Below, piece after piece: positions 1 to 6,772 of a stretch of 8,177 bases of DNA; within the stretch, counting starts at the first letter, position 1, and every line of letters begins with the position of its first letter. The DNA comes from Ramlibacter sp. (GTDB taxonomy: Bacteria > Pseudomonadota > Gammaproteobacteria > Burkholderiales > Burkholderiaceae_C), in the NCBI GenBank assembly GCA_025351615.1, contig JANXVP010000226.1:1-8177 (forward strand), given 5' to 3'. The translations under genes and the position numbers were made by a program. The notes below the pieces were generated by a model, which searched no databases, was not told where the DNA came from, and saw only the letters and a program-made list of their open reading frames with translations.

Positions 1-638
1 GGCCGTTGTTCCTCGACGCCACGACCGACACGCTGGTGCGGCGATTTTCCGAGACCCGGCGGCGCCATCCGCTGTCCAGCAGCCATGCCGCCCTGGATGG
101 GGACGCCATCGGCACCGACCGGCAACACGCGCTGGTCGACGCGATCGAACTCGAGCGGGAATTGCTGTCGGACCTGCGCGAGCAGGCGCACGTCATCGAC
201 ACCAGCGTGATCCGCCCTTCACAGCTGCAGGCTCATGTCAAGTCGTTGCTGTCCGCTCCCGCCAGTCAGCTCACGCTGGTGTTCGAATCGTTTGCATTCA
301 AGCGTGGGATCCCGGTCGACGCCGACTACGTGTTCGACGTCCGGATGCTGCCCAACCCGCACTACGAAGCAGATCTGCGGGACCTGACAGGACGCGACCA
401 GGAGGTGGTGGCATTCCTGCAGCGCCAGCCGGAGGTCGAGCAGATGTACGCACAGATCCAGCAATTTCTCGCCCACTGGCTGGGACCGATGGCGCGGGAC
501 CATCGCAGCTATGTGACCGTGGCGATCGGCTGCACCGGCGGCCAGCACCGCTCGGTCTACCTGGTCGAAAAGCTCGCTGCGTCCTTCGGCGAGAACTGGG
601 TCACCCTCAAGCGGCATCGCGAACTGGACATCGGTTAA
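1..638 (+). CDS. rapZ: RapZ family nucleotide-binding protein (RNase adapter), 3' part only
   Basis: This is the C-terminal 211 residues of a RapZ/YvcJ family protein. The frame is open from base 3, so the gene starts upstream and roughly the first 70-80 residues, including the Walker A P-loop, are outside the window (E. coli RapZ is 284 residues). The diagnostic motif [17 protein letters not shown] is encoded from 528, followed by a C-terminal RHREL. In enterobacteria RapZ binds the GlmZ/GlmY small RNAs and guides RNase E to control glucosamine-6-phosphate synthase. In betaproteobacteria the family is usually found by hprK and ptsN of the nitrogen phosphotransferase system, and whether it acts on a small RNA there is not known to me. 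The protein ends soon after RHREL (final residues DIG) with no further run of basic residues. Its TAA (636-638) shares TTAA with the stop of convergent mutY. The family call is secure; the exact role is inferred. Confidence 0.93.
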   Translation, partial: PLFLDATTDTLVRRFSETRRRHPLSSSHAALDGDAIGTDRQHALVDAIELERELLSDLREQAHVIDTSVIRPSQLQAHVKSLLSAPASQLTLVFESFAFKRGIPVDADYVFDVRMLPNPHYEADLRDLTGRDQEVVAFLQRQPEVEQMYAQIQQFLAHWLGPMARDHRSYVTVAIGCTGGQHRSVYLVEKLAASFGENWVTLKRHRELDIG

Positions 639-1675
639 GCCGACAGGAGTTTGCGGATCGGCGCCGGCAGGCCCAGGCCGGGCCATTGCGCCGCATCGAA
701 CCACCTGCCCTGGATCTTTCGCAGCCCCGAGCTTTCCAGTTCAGCCGCGACCGGGTGCAGGTAGAGATCCTTGTGCGTCAACACGTGCAGGAAGCAAGGG
801 TCATCCCGCAGCCGGGAACGCGCCTTCTGCGGCAACACCGAAGCAAGGTCGTCCCGGCTCTCGAACACGGGCAGGCAATACAAGCCCGCCCAGATGCCGG
901 TGTCGGGGCGCTTTTCGAGCCAGACAGCGCCCTGCGCAGACTGCGCATGAAGCAGCCACAGCGACTGTGCGGTGCGTTTGAGTTTGCGGGTCTTGACCGG
1001 GTAGTCCTGGGCCCTGCCCTCCTTGCGCGCAACGCACAGGTCGTTCACCGGGCACAACAGGCATTGCGGGTTGCGTGCCGTGCAGACGGTAGCGCCCAGA
1101 TCCATCAGCCCCTGGGTGTAGGCGGGCATCGACTTGCCCGCCGATGCCGCCGGGAGCAGGGCTTGCGCGTGCGCCCAGAGCTCGCGCTCACTGGCCGACG
1201 ACGCCAGATCCCTGGCGAAACCGAGCACTCGCGCCAGCACGCGTTTGACGTTGCCGTCCAGGATGGCGACGCGTTCGCCGAAACAGAAAGACGCGATCGC
1301 GGCAGCGGTCGACCGGCCGATGCCCGGCAACGCCTGCAGTTCGACAGCCGTGCGTGGAAACCGGCCGCCATGGCTGGCGACAACCTGCTGCGCGCAGCGA
1401 TGCAGGTTGCGCGCCCGGCTGTAGTAGCCCAGGCCGCTCCACAGCGACATCACCTCGTCCGCGCTGGCCCGCGCGAGCGCCGCGACGTCCGGAAACCGCT
1501 CCAGGAAGCGGGGAAAATAGTCCAGGACGACCGAGACCTGCGTCTGCTGCAGCATGACCTCCGACAGCCAGACCGGGTACGGGTCGCGACCGCCTTGCCA
1601 CGGAAGGCCGTTGCGGCCGTGGGTTCGCTGCCACCGGACGACCTGTCCGGCAAAAGCTGCCATGCCGGCAGTCAT
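635..1675 (-). CDS. mutY: A/G-specific adenine DNA glycosylase MutY
   Basis: MutY removes adenine mispaired with 8-oxoguanine and so prevents G:C to T:A transversions. The 346-residue protein matches E. coli MutY in length (350). Visible elements are the catalytic glutamate in [12 protein letters not shown] (E39), the helix-hairpin-helix LPGIG (116-120), the catalytic aspartate in [12 protein letters not shown] (D140), and a [4Fe-4S] ligand set with spacing C-x6-C-x2-C-x5-C (C198, C205, C208, C214). From about residue 236 there is a Nudix-like 8-oxoG recognition domain, with the conserved histidine loop read as [12 protein letters not shown]. The ATG at 1675 overlaps the TGA of the upstream GTPase gene as ATGA, and no Shine-Dalgarno sequence precedes it, so translation is probably coupled. 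A second in-frame ATG lies four codons in. Its 3' end meets rapZ tail to tail with no intergenic base. No key residue is missing. Confidence 0.98.
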   Translation of the reverse strand: MTAGMAAFAGQVVRWQRTHGRNGLPWQGGRDPYPVWLSEVMLQQTQVSVVLDYFPRFLERFPDVAALARASADEVMSLWSGLGYYSRARNLHRCAQQVVASHGGRFPRTAVELQALPGIGRSTAAAIASFCFGERVAILDGNVKRVLARVLGFARDLASSASERELWAHAQALLPAASAGKSMPAYTQGLMDLGATVCTARNPQCLLCPVNDLCVARKEGRAQDYPVKTRKLKRTAQSLWLLHAQSAQGAVWLEKRPDTGIWAGLYCLPVFESRDDLASVLPQKARSRLRDDPCFLHVLTHKDLYLHPVAAELESSGLRKIQGRWFDAAQWPGLGLPAPIRKLLSA

Positions 1676-3633
1676 GCTGTCTGGGCTTGCGGCTGCGCAG
1701 TCGCGGGCGTGCTGGCGCGAATGTCGATCAGGTGACTTGTCAGTTCCGAGAGCTTCTGGTCCAGCTCGTCCAGCGCCACTTCCTGCGAGTGGATCTCAGA
1801 GATCCTGTCGTCGAGCCCGCTGGCGGCTTGCTGGATCCGCTCGATCGCCTCGATGCGCCTGCCGAAATTGCGCCGCCGCTCGCGCAGCTGGGCGTCGAGC
1901 TGAGCGGCCGCGGACTTGTTCCAGAGCTCCACTTCGGCGAGCGCCGATTCGTAAACCATCCGCAGCCGGGTTCCCAATGCGCGCACCAGCCGGTCGGCAA
2001 ACTCGGGTTGGGCCAGGCGAAGCGAGTTGGCCACGCCCAGGTACTGGTTGTGGCTGCGCTCCACCAGTTCGAGATCCCGCGCGTAACGCGCCAGGTCGGG
2101 CTCCTTGGGCGCCTGCAGCGAGAAGCCGTATTCGGCGTTGAGCTGTCGGAAGGTTCCTGTCAGCATCGACTGGATATCGCCGCTGGTCGACTGGGCCCGT
2201 TGCAGGCCGGCACGCAAGCGGTCGAAGGTCAGCGTGTATGCCCGCTTGACCCCCAATTTGAAGCCAGGCTGGCGCAGCGCGCTGGTCAGTTCGCCCATCT
2301 CGGACTTCAGCGTACCGGTGCCCAGCAGGTCGAACACCTGGCGCAGCAGCTTCAGGTGCACCGACCGGACCGCGTGGATCTTTGCGCCGCTGACGTCGAA
2401 GTCACCCTGCTCCTGCTCGATGCGCGCGCGCATGTGCCGGATGACGGAGGTGTTCTTGCCGCGCAAGCCCTTGAGTTCGATCATCTGCTCGGCCAGGTCG
2501 CGCCGGCGAATGTTGATGGCCCGCCCTGCCTCGACCCGCAATTCGCCGATGCCGCTTGCCACGCCCTGCTGCAGGATTTTCTGCCGCTGGCCCATGACGC
2601 CATGGCTCAACGCGAGCTCAAGCACCGGCAGCTGGCTCGCCTGCAACAGCGCCGCGTCGTTGTTGACCTTCGCGACCAGGCCTTTCTGCGCCGACACCGC
2701 AATCACCTGGTCCAGCCGCAGGCCGAGGATCTCGGCCGAGGTCGCCCGCTGGCGGTCGATCTGGGCCTGCACCTGGGCTGGCGTGCTCAGCGAATCCCAC
2801 ATCGTGTCGATCTTGTTCAGGACGACCAGGCGCGAATCCGAATTCTCGGACTCGCTGACCAGGTGCTCGCGCCAGATCGCGAGATCGGACTTGGTGACGC
2901 CGGTGTCCGCCGCCAGGATGAAGACCACCGCATGCGCCTGCGGAATCAGGTTGACCGTCAGCTCGGGCTCGGCGCCGATGGCGTTCAGTCCGGGCGTATC
3001 CAGGATGACCAGGCCCTGCTTGAGCAAGGGGTGGGCGATGTTGATCAGCGCATGGCGCCAGCGCGGCACTTCGACCAGGCCGTTGGAGGCCAGCATCGGG
3101 TTGTCCTCGGGCGAATCGTCGTGCCAGAAGCCCAAAGCCTTGGCTTCGTCGATCGTCACATGGCGGACTTCTGCCACCTTTTCGAAGGCCTTGGCGAGCT
3201 GGGCCGGATCGTTCACGTCCAGGTCGACCCTGACCCACTTCTCGGGAACCATGCGCCATTCCATCAAGGCCTGCGGCTGCAAGCGCGTTTCGATCGGCAA
3301 CAGGCGCAGGCATGGCGGCACGTCGCCGTCATAGCCCAGTTCGGTGGGGCACATCGTGGTGCGTCCGGCACTGGCGGGCATGATTCGCCGCTTGTAGCCG
3401 GCAAAGAAGATGGCGTTGATCAGTTCTGACTTGCCGCGCGAGAATTCGGCGACGAAGGCCACCATGACCTTGTCCGAACGCATCTGCGTTTCGAGCCGGC
3501 GCAGGCGCTCCTCCACGGCGGCGTCGAGCAGCTCGTGGTCTCTGAGCCATTCGGACAGCAGTTTCAGTCGCAAGGCGAACTCGCGTCGCCAGGCGCCATG
3601 CTGGTCGAATTGGTCGTTGAAGGAAGTACCCAC
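1672..3633 (-). CDS. dynamin-like GTPase (dynamin family protein) between mutM and mutY
   Basis: This 653-residue protein is a large bacterial dynamin-like GTPase. Seen in sequence: a helical N-terminus; P-loop AEFSRGKS (62-69), with Ala where the GxxxxGKS consensus has Gly and Glu after GKS where many relatives have Thr; a switch I region GRTTMCPTEL (90-99); G3 DTPG (212-215); G4 NKID (273-276); and a G5-like SA (314-315). Long charged helices likely to form coiled coils lie around 369-415 and 565-640, and the tail is low-complexity Ala/Gln/Thr. I see no clear membrane segment. Dynamin-like proteins use GTP-driven assembly, mostly on membranes. E. coli CrfC, another family member, is reported to bind the replication clamp and aid chromosome partition. 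The substrate here is unknown. The start is GTG at 3633: an in-frame TGA lies 21 bases upstream and AAGGAGG lies 4 bases upstream. It follows mutM by 49 bases and overlaps mutY, so it probably shares their transcript. Confidence 0.9.
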   Translation of the reverse strand: MGTSFNDQFDQHGAWRREFALRLKLLSEWLRDHELLDAAVEERLRRLETQMRSDKVMVAFVAEFSRGKSELINAIFFAGYKRRIMPASAGRTTMCPTELGYDGDVPPCLRLLPIETRLQPQALMEWRMVPEKWVRVDLDVNDPAQLAKAFEKVAEVRHVTIDEAKALGFWHDDSPEDNPMLASNGLVEVPRWRHALINIAHPLLKQGLVILDTPGLNAIGAEPELTVNLIPQAHAVVFILAADTGVTKSDLAIWREHLVSESENSDSRLVVLNKIDTMWDSLSTPAQVQAQIDRQRATSAEILGLRLDQVIAVSAQKGLVAKVNNDAALLQASQLPVLELALSHGVMGQRQKILQQGVASGIGELRVEAGRAINIRRRDLAEQMIELKGLRGKNTSVIRHMRARIEQEQGDFDVSGAKIHAVRSVHLKLLRQVFDLLGTGTLKSEMGELTSALRQPGFKLGVKRAYTLTFDRLRAGLQRAQSTSGDIQSMLTGTFRQLNAEYGFSLQAPKEPDLARYARDLELVERSHNQYLGVANSLRLAQPEFADRLVRALGTRLRMVYESALAEVELWNKSAAAQLDAQLRERRRNFGRRIEAIERIQQAASGLDDRISEIHSQEVALDELDQKLSELTSHLIDIRASTPATAQPQAQTA

Positions 3634-3637
3634 TATG

Positions 3638-3644
3638 CCTCCTT
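3638..3644 (-). promoter_or_regulatory. strong ribosome binding site of the dynamin-like GTPase gene
   Basis: The minus strand reads AAGGAGG, a full anti-Shine-Dalgarno match, followed by 4 bases and the GTG at 3633. It fixes the start, because the only in-frame codons further upstream lead to a TGA at 3654-3652. It is the only strong Shine-Dalgarno sequence I see in the window. The spacing is slightly short, which together with GTG may moderate initiation. Confidence 0.8.
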
Positions 3645-3653
3645 GATGACGTC

Positions 3654-3662
3654 AATATAGCA
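3654..3662 (-). promoter_or_regulatory. possible extended -10 promoter for the GTPase-mutY pair
   Basis: In the 49-base gap after mutM the minus strand reads TGCTATATT, an extended -10 with five of six bases of TATAAT. No convincing -35 box is found at 16-18 bases. Initiation would fall near 3647, in or at the edge of the palindrome TGACGTCA (3647-3654), leaving a leader of about 14 bases that carries AAGGAGG. It could give GTPase and mutY expression independent of mutM. The call rests on sequence match alone. Confidence 0.35.
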
Positions 3663-3682
3663 TCCGGACAGCCCGCGGCCGG

Positions 3683-4498
3683 TCAGGATTTCTGGCAATG
3701 CGGGCAGAAGTAAGTCGCGCGCTGCCCCTGCCGGATCTGCCGGATCGGCGTGGCGCAAACGCGGCATGGCTGGTCTTTGCGGTCGTACACCATCGCTTCC
3801 AGCTGGAAGTAACCGGCCTGGCCGTCGGTGTTGGAAAAATCCCTCAACGTGCTTCCGCCCTTGCGCACAGCGCGGGCGAGCACCTCCCGGATGGCCTGCA
3901 GCAGCCGGGCGGCGCGCGGCCGAGTGATGCGGGCCGCCGACAGCGTGGGCCGGATGCCGGCCATGAACAAGGCCTCCGATGCATAGATGTTGCCGACCCC
4001 AACCACCAGGTCGCCCGCCAGCAACACCTGCTTGACCGGCGCCTTGCGCCGCTTCAGTCCCGCATGAAAGGCGTCCAGCGAAAAAGCGTCGCTCAACGGC
4101 TCCACCCCCAGGCGCCCTAGCAGTTTCGCTGCCTCGGGCGCCGTCTCGCTTTCGGCGTAAACCACCGCGCCGAAGCGCCTCGGATCGTTCAGCCTGAGCG
4201 AGCCTCGGCTGGTGACCAGGTCGAAATGATCATGGTTTCCGGGAGCGGCAAGGGCGGCGCTGAAGCCCAGGCTGCCGGACATGCCCAGATGCAGCAGCAA
4301 CACGCCCCGATCCAGATCGACCAGGAGGTATTTGCCGCGCCTCCTGACGCCGGTGACGGTCTTCCCTAGCAATGTCGAAGGATCGACGCCGAGCGGCCAG
4401 CGCAAGGGCTTTCCCATGCGTACCGCCTCAATGCGGGCGCCGGCGATGCGCTGGGCGAACCCCAGCCTCGTGACTTCTACTTCTGGCAGTTCAGGCAT
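3683..4498 (-). CDS. mutM: formamidopyrimidine-DNA glycosylase MutM (Fpg)
   Basis: MutM is a bifunctional glycosylase and AP lyase that excises 8-oxoguanine and formamidopyrimidines from duplex DNA. The 271-residue protein has every hallmark: N-terminal MPELPEVEV, with Pro2 as the Schiff-base nucleophile and Glu3; catalytic lysine in RRGKYLL (K56); intercalating Met73 in LGMSGSL; DPRRF (105-109) of the void-filling loop; helix-two-turn-helix residues around [11 protein letters not shown] (168-178); and a C-terminal zinc finger of the form C-x2-C-x16-C-x2-C (C245, C248, C265, C268) with the conserved arginine in GQRATYF (R260). The ATG at 4498 gives the obligatory Pro2 after methionine removal, so the start is certain although no Shine-Dalgarno sequence precedes it. 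It is the first gene of a probable mutM - GTPase - mutY unit and is divergent from the TPR gene across only 29 bases. Confidence 0.99.
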   Translation of the reverse strand: MPELPEVEVTRLGFAQRIAGARIEAVRMGKPLRWPLGVDPSTLLGKTVTGVRRRGKYLLVDLDRGVLLLHLGMSGSLGFSAALAAPGNHDHFDLVTSRGSLRLNDPRRFGAVVYAESETAPEAAKLLGRLGVEPLSDAFSLDAFHAGLKRRKAPVKQVLLAGDLVVGVGNIYASEALFMAGIRPTLSAARITRPRAARLLQAIREVLARAVRKGGSTLRDFSNTDGQAGYFQLEAMVYDRKDQPCRVCATPIRQIRQGQRATYFCPHCQKS

Positions 4499-4511
4499 GG
4501 TGCGACCGGCT

Positions 4512-4523
4512 GGATTATTATGG
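4512..4523. promoter_or_regulatory. candidate overlapping divergent -10 elements between mutM and the TPR gene
   Basis: The 29-base gap between the two divergent start codons contains one AT-rich patch, GGATTATTATGG. On the + strand it offers TATTAT (4516-4521), five of six bases of TATAAT; on the minus strand CATAAT (4522-4517), also five of six. Neither has a convincing -35 box. If used, the + transcript would start at about 4528, the A of the TPR start codon, and the minus transcript about 12 bases before the mutM ATG. The elements are plausible from position and composition only. Confidence 0.35.
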
Positions 4524-4527
4524 TTTG

Positions 4528-6267
4528 ATGAAGCGCCAATACCGTCTCGCCCCGCTTGCGTTGCTCCTGCTGGCCCTGGCCCATGCGCCGCATGCGCAGA
4601 CCCCGGAAAGCACGTCCGACGCTGGAAGTCCAGTGCCCACCGCCCTGGATGCCGAACTGTTCTACCAGTTGCTGCTGGGCGAAATCAACGCCGTCGACAC
4701 CGAACCCGGCGCCGGCTATTCGCTCATCCTGGACGCCGCCCGCAAGACCAACGACGCGGCACTTTACCAGCGGGCGGTCGAAATCGCGTTCCAGGCGCGC
4801 TCGGCAGACTCGGCGCTGCAGGCGGCTCTCGCCTGGAAGCAGGCGCAACCGGACTCGCGCGAAGCCAACCGTTACGTGCTGCAGATCATGGTCGCGCTCA
4901 ACCGCGTTCCAGAGAGCGCGGAGATGCTCAGACGTGAGATCGCGCTGGTCAGGCCCGCCGAGCTGCCCGGCGCGCTGGCCAGCATTCCCCGCCTCTATGG
5001 GCGTGTGAGCGACAAGAAGCTGGCAGCCGCCGTTGTCGAACAGGCGCTGGCCGACCAGCTGGCCGTGCCAGAGCTGGGACCCGCCGCCTGGACCGCCGTC
5101 GGCCGGATGCGCATGGCCGCGGGAGATATTGCGGGCGCCATCGACGCCGCCAAGCGCGCGCAGGACATCAATCCGCGGGCCGAGGGCCCGGCCCTGCTGG
5201 CGCTGGAATTGATGGATCCCAAGCAACCCCAGGCCGAACCGATCGTGCGCCGCTACATGGAAGGCGCGCCCGTGCCTGAAGTGCGGATGGGGTACGCCCG
5301 CGTCCTGCTCGATGCGCAGCGCTATGCAGAAGCAACGCAACAGCTCCAGTTCATCACCTCCGAGCGGCCGCAGTTTGGCGAGGCGTGGCTGGTGCAGGGC
5401 ACGCTGCAAGTGCAGGACAACCAGCTGCAGGCCGCCGACGCTTCCCTGAAGCGCTATGTGGATCTTGCGCAGGACCAGGCGCCCGGCGAAGAACGCAGCC
5501 GCGGCCTGGCGCAGGCCTACCTGTCGTTGTCGCAGATCGCCGAAAAGCGCAAGGATTTTGCGCTCGCCAATGCCTGGCTGGACAAGATCGAGAACTCGCA
5601 GGATCTGGTCGCGGCCCAGAACCGGCGAGCCTCGCTGATGGCGCGCCAGGGCAAGCTCGAAGAGGCGCGCAAGCTGCTGCGCTCGATTCCCGAGCGCAAC
5701 CCCGGCGACGCGCGCAACAAGCTGACGGCCGAAGTCCAGTTGCTGCGGGACAACAAGCAGTACAAGGCTGCATATGACCTGCTGGCGGAGGCCATCAAGC
5801 GGGATCCGACCGACCTGGACCTGCTGTACGACCAGGCGATGCTGGCCGAGAAGATGGGCAACAACGCCGACATGGAGCGCTTGCTGCGCCAGGTCATTGC
5901 GGCAAAGCCCGATTACCACCCCGCTTACAACGCCCTCGGCTATTCGTTTGCGGAGCGCAACATGCGTCTGCCCGAAGCCAGGCAGTTGATCCAGAAAGCG
6001 CTCGAATACGCGCCCGGCGACCCCTTCATCAGCGACAGCCTGGGCTGGGTCGAGTTCCGGCTGGGCAACCGGTCCGAGGCGCTGCGGATTCTCGACACCG
6101 CCTACAAATCGCGCCCGGACGCGGAGATCGCTGCGCATCTCGGCGAGGTGCTATGGGCCATGGGCCAGCGTGACCGTGCCCAGACAGTGTGGAAGGAAGG
6201 CCTGCTGCTCAACAGCGATAACGAAACGCTGCAGGACACCCTGAAGCGGCTGCGCGTCAAGCCATGA
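4528..6267 (+). CDS. periplasmic tetratricopeptide-repeat protein, LbcA-like by position and size
   Basis: This 579-residue protein has an N-terminal signal peptide (MKRQYR, then a Leu/Ala-rich core, AHAPHA, cleavage near residue 20-23) and is alpha-helical repeats from there on. Repeats are clearest in the C-terminal part from about residue 360, for example the [29 protein letters not shown] and [15 protein letters not shown] segments. It contains no cysteine, so it is not a lipoprotein and should be soluble in the periplasm. In Pseudomonas aeruginosa the TPR gene just upstream of lolB (PA4667, LbcA) encodes an outer-membrane lipoprotein that recruits and activates the protease CtpA toward peptidoglycan hydrolases. 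Position and length match, so orthology is plausible but not proven here. The ATG at 4528 is chosen over the TTG just before it; no Shine-Dalgarno sequence is visible. Its TGA overlaps the lolB start as ATGA, so the two are translationally linked. Confidence 0.9.
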   Translation: MKRQYRLAPLALLLLALAHAPHAQTPESTSDAGSPVPTALDAELFYQLLLGEINAVDTEPGAGYSLILDAARKTNDAALYQRAVEIAFQARSADSALQAALAWKQAQPDSREANRYVLQIMVALNRVPESAEMLRREIALVRPAELPGALASIPRLYGRVSDKKLAAAVVEQALADQLAVPELGPAAWTAVGRMRMAAGDIAGAIDAAKRAQDINPRAEGPALLALELMDPKQPQAEPIVRRYMEGAPVPEVRMGYARVLLDAQRYAEATQQLQFITSERPQFGEAWLVQGTLQVQDNQLQAADASLKRYVDLAQDQAPGEERSRGLAQAYLSLSQIAEKRKDFALANAWLDKIENSQDLVAAQNRRASLMARQGKLEEARKLLRSIPERNPGDARNKLTAEVQLLRDNKQYKAAYDLLAEAIKRDPTDLDLLYDQAMLAEKMGNNADMERLLRQVIAAKPDYHPAYNALGYSFAERNMRLPEARQLIQKALEYAPGDPFISDSLGWVEFRLGNRSEALRILDTAYKSRPDAEIAAHLGEVLWAMGQRDRAQTVWKEGLLLNSDNETLQDTLKRLRVKP

Positions 6268-6767
6268 CCCAGCTGGTGCGCCGGCCCGTCCTGGGCCTGC
6301 TGGCCTGCGCCCTGCTGTTGGTAGCCGGATGTGCACAGCCCGCCCGTGCGCCCCAAGCGGACAACATTTCGATGGGCGTCTGGCGCGGACGGCTGGCCGT
6401 GCAGGTCGAGGACAACCCGTCCCAGTCCTTTTCCGCCGGGTTCGAGCTGAAGGGACGTCCCGAGGCCGGCGAGTTGATGCTCTACAACCCGTTCGGCGGC
6501 ACCGTTGCCGCGCTCAGCTGGGCGCCCGGCTTCGCAACACTGCGTTCCGCCAGCGAAGTGCGGCAGTTCGAGTCGATCGACGCGCTGGTCGCCGGTGCAA
6601 CCGGCACCGCGATTCCGGTCGCAAGCCTGTTCGACTGGCTGTCCGGCAACAACACGGCCGTCAATGGCTGGGAGGCCGACCTGTCGCAACTGGCCCAGGG
6701 ACGGCTGCACGCCCGCAGGGTGGCGCCGCCGCCGGTGGCGGACCTGCGCGTTGCACTCGACAAGTAG
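6264..6767 (+). CDS. lolB: outer-membrane lipoprotein insertion receptor LolB
   Basis: LolB is the outer-membrane receptor that takes lipoproteins from the periplasmic carrier LolA and inserts them into the outer membrane. The 167-residue precursor has a signal peptide ending in lipobox VAGC with lipidated Cys23; Gln follows the cysteine rather than Asp, which fits outer-membrane sorting. The mature part shows the family pattern: WRGRLAVQV, SFSAGFELKG, ELMLYNPFGGT, ALSWAPGFATLR, then IPVASLFDWLSGN, an aromatic WEADL strand, RLHARR, and a closing strand near LRVALD. It is shorter than E. coli LolB (207 residues), mainly because the segment after the cysteine is brief. The ATG at 6264 overlaps the TPR gene's stop, and ispE starts 5 bases after the TAG, which suggests one transcript. 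Cys15 is an alternative but less likely lipidation site, because it would leave too short a hydrophobic core. Confidence 0.93.
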   Translation: MTQLVRRPVLGLLACALLLVAGCAQPARAPQADNISMGVWRGRLAVQVEDNPSQSFSAGFELKGRPEAGELMLYNPFGGTVAALSWAPGFATLRSASEVRQFESIDALVAGATGTAIPVASLFDWLSGNNTAVNGWEADLSQLAQGRLHARRVAPPPVADLRVALDK

Positions 6768-6772
6768 CGGGC

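Noticed and set aside
670..684. GGCCC-AGGCC-GGGCC inverted repeat after the rapZ/mutY junction, as a possible terminator for rapZ
   Set aside because: The stem is only five base pairs, no U-run follows on either strand, and the bases encode the Gly/Leu/Pro-rich C-terminus of MutY.
2527..2632. Possible beta-clamp-binding motif QLPVLEL (residues 334-340) in the GTPase
   Set aside because: The match to the loose QLxLF-type motif is weak and lies where a buried helix of the GTPase domain is expected; such short matches arise by chance.
1687..3429. 580-codon open frame on the + strand opposite the dynamin-like GTPase (and a 409-codon one at 2105-3334)
   Set aside because: The minus strand encodes a protein with clear GTPase motifs; the + frames have the Arg/Gln/His/Leu-rich composition typical of antisense frames in GC-rich DNA and no recognisable motif.
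4525..4527. TTG as the start of the TPR gene
   Set aside because: The ATG directly after it is the better start and gives a normal signal peptide; neither has a Shine-Dalgarno sequence.
4477..6138. 553-codon open frame on the minus strand opposite the TPR gene
   Set aside because: The + strand has a signal peptide, TPR repeats and operon overlap. The minus frame is a GC-rich shadow, and it also runs into the mutM start region.
6329..6772. Upstream extension of the ispE frame through lolB, giving a 441-residue protein
   Set aside because: The added part is the Arg/Gly/Gln-rich shadow of lolB; IspE family proteins begin at the PAPAKLNLF segment near the ATG at 6773.
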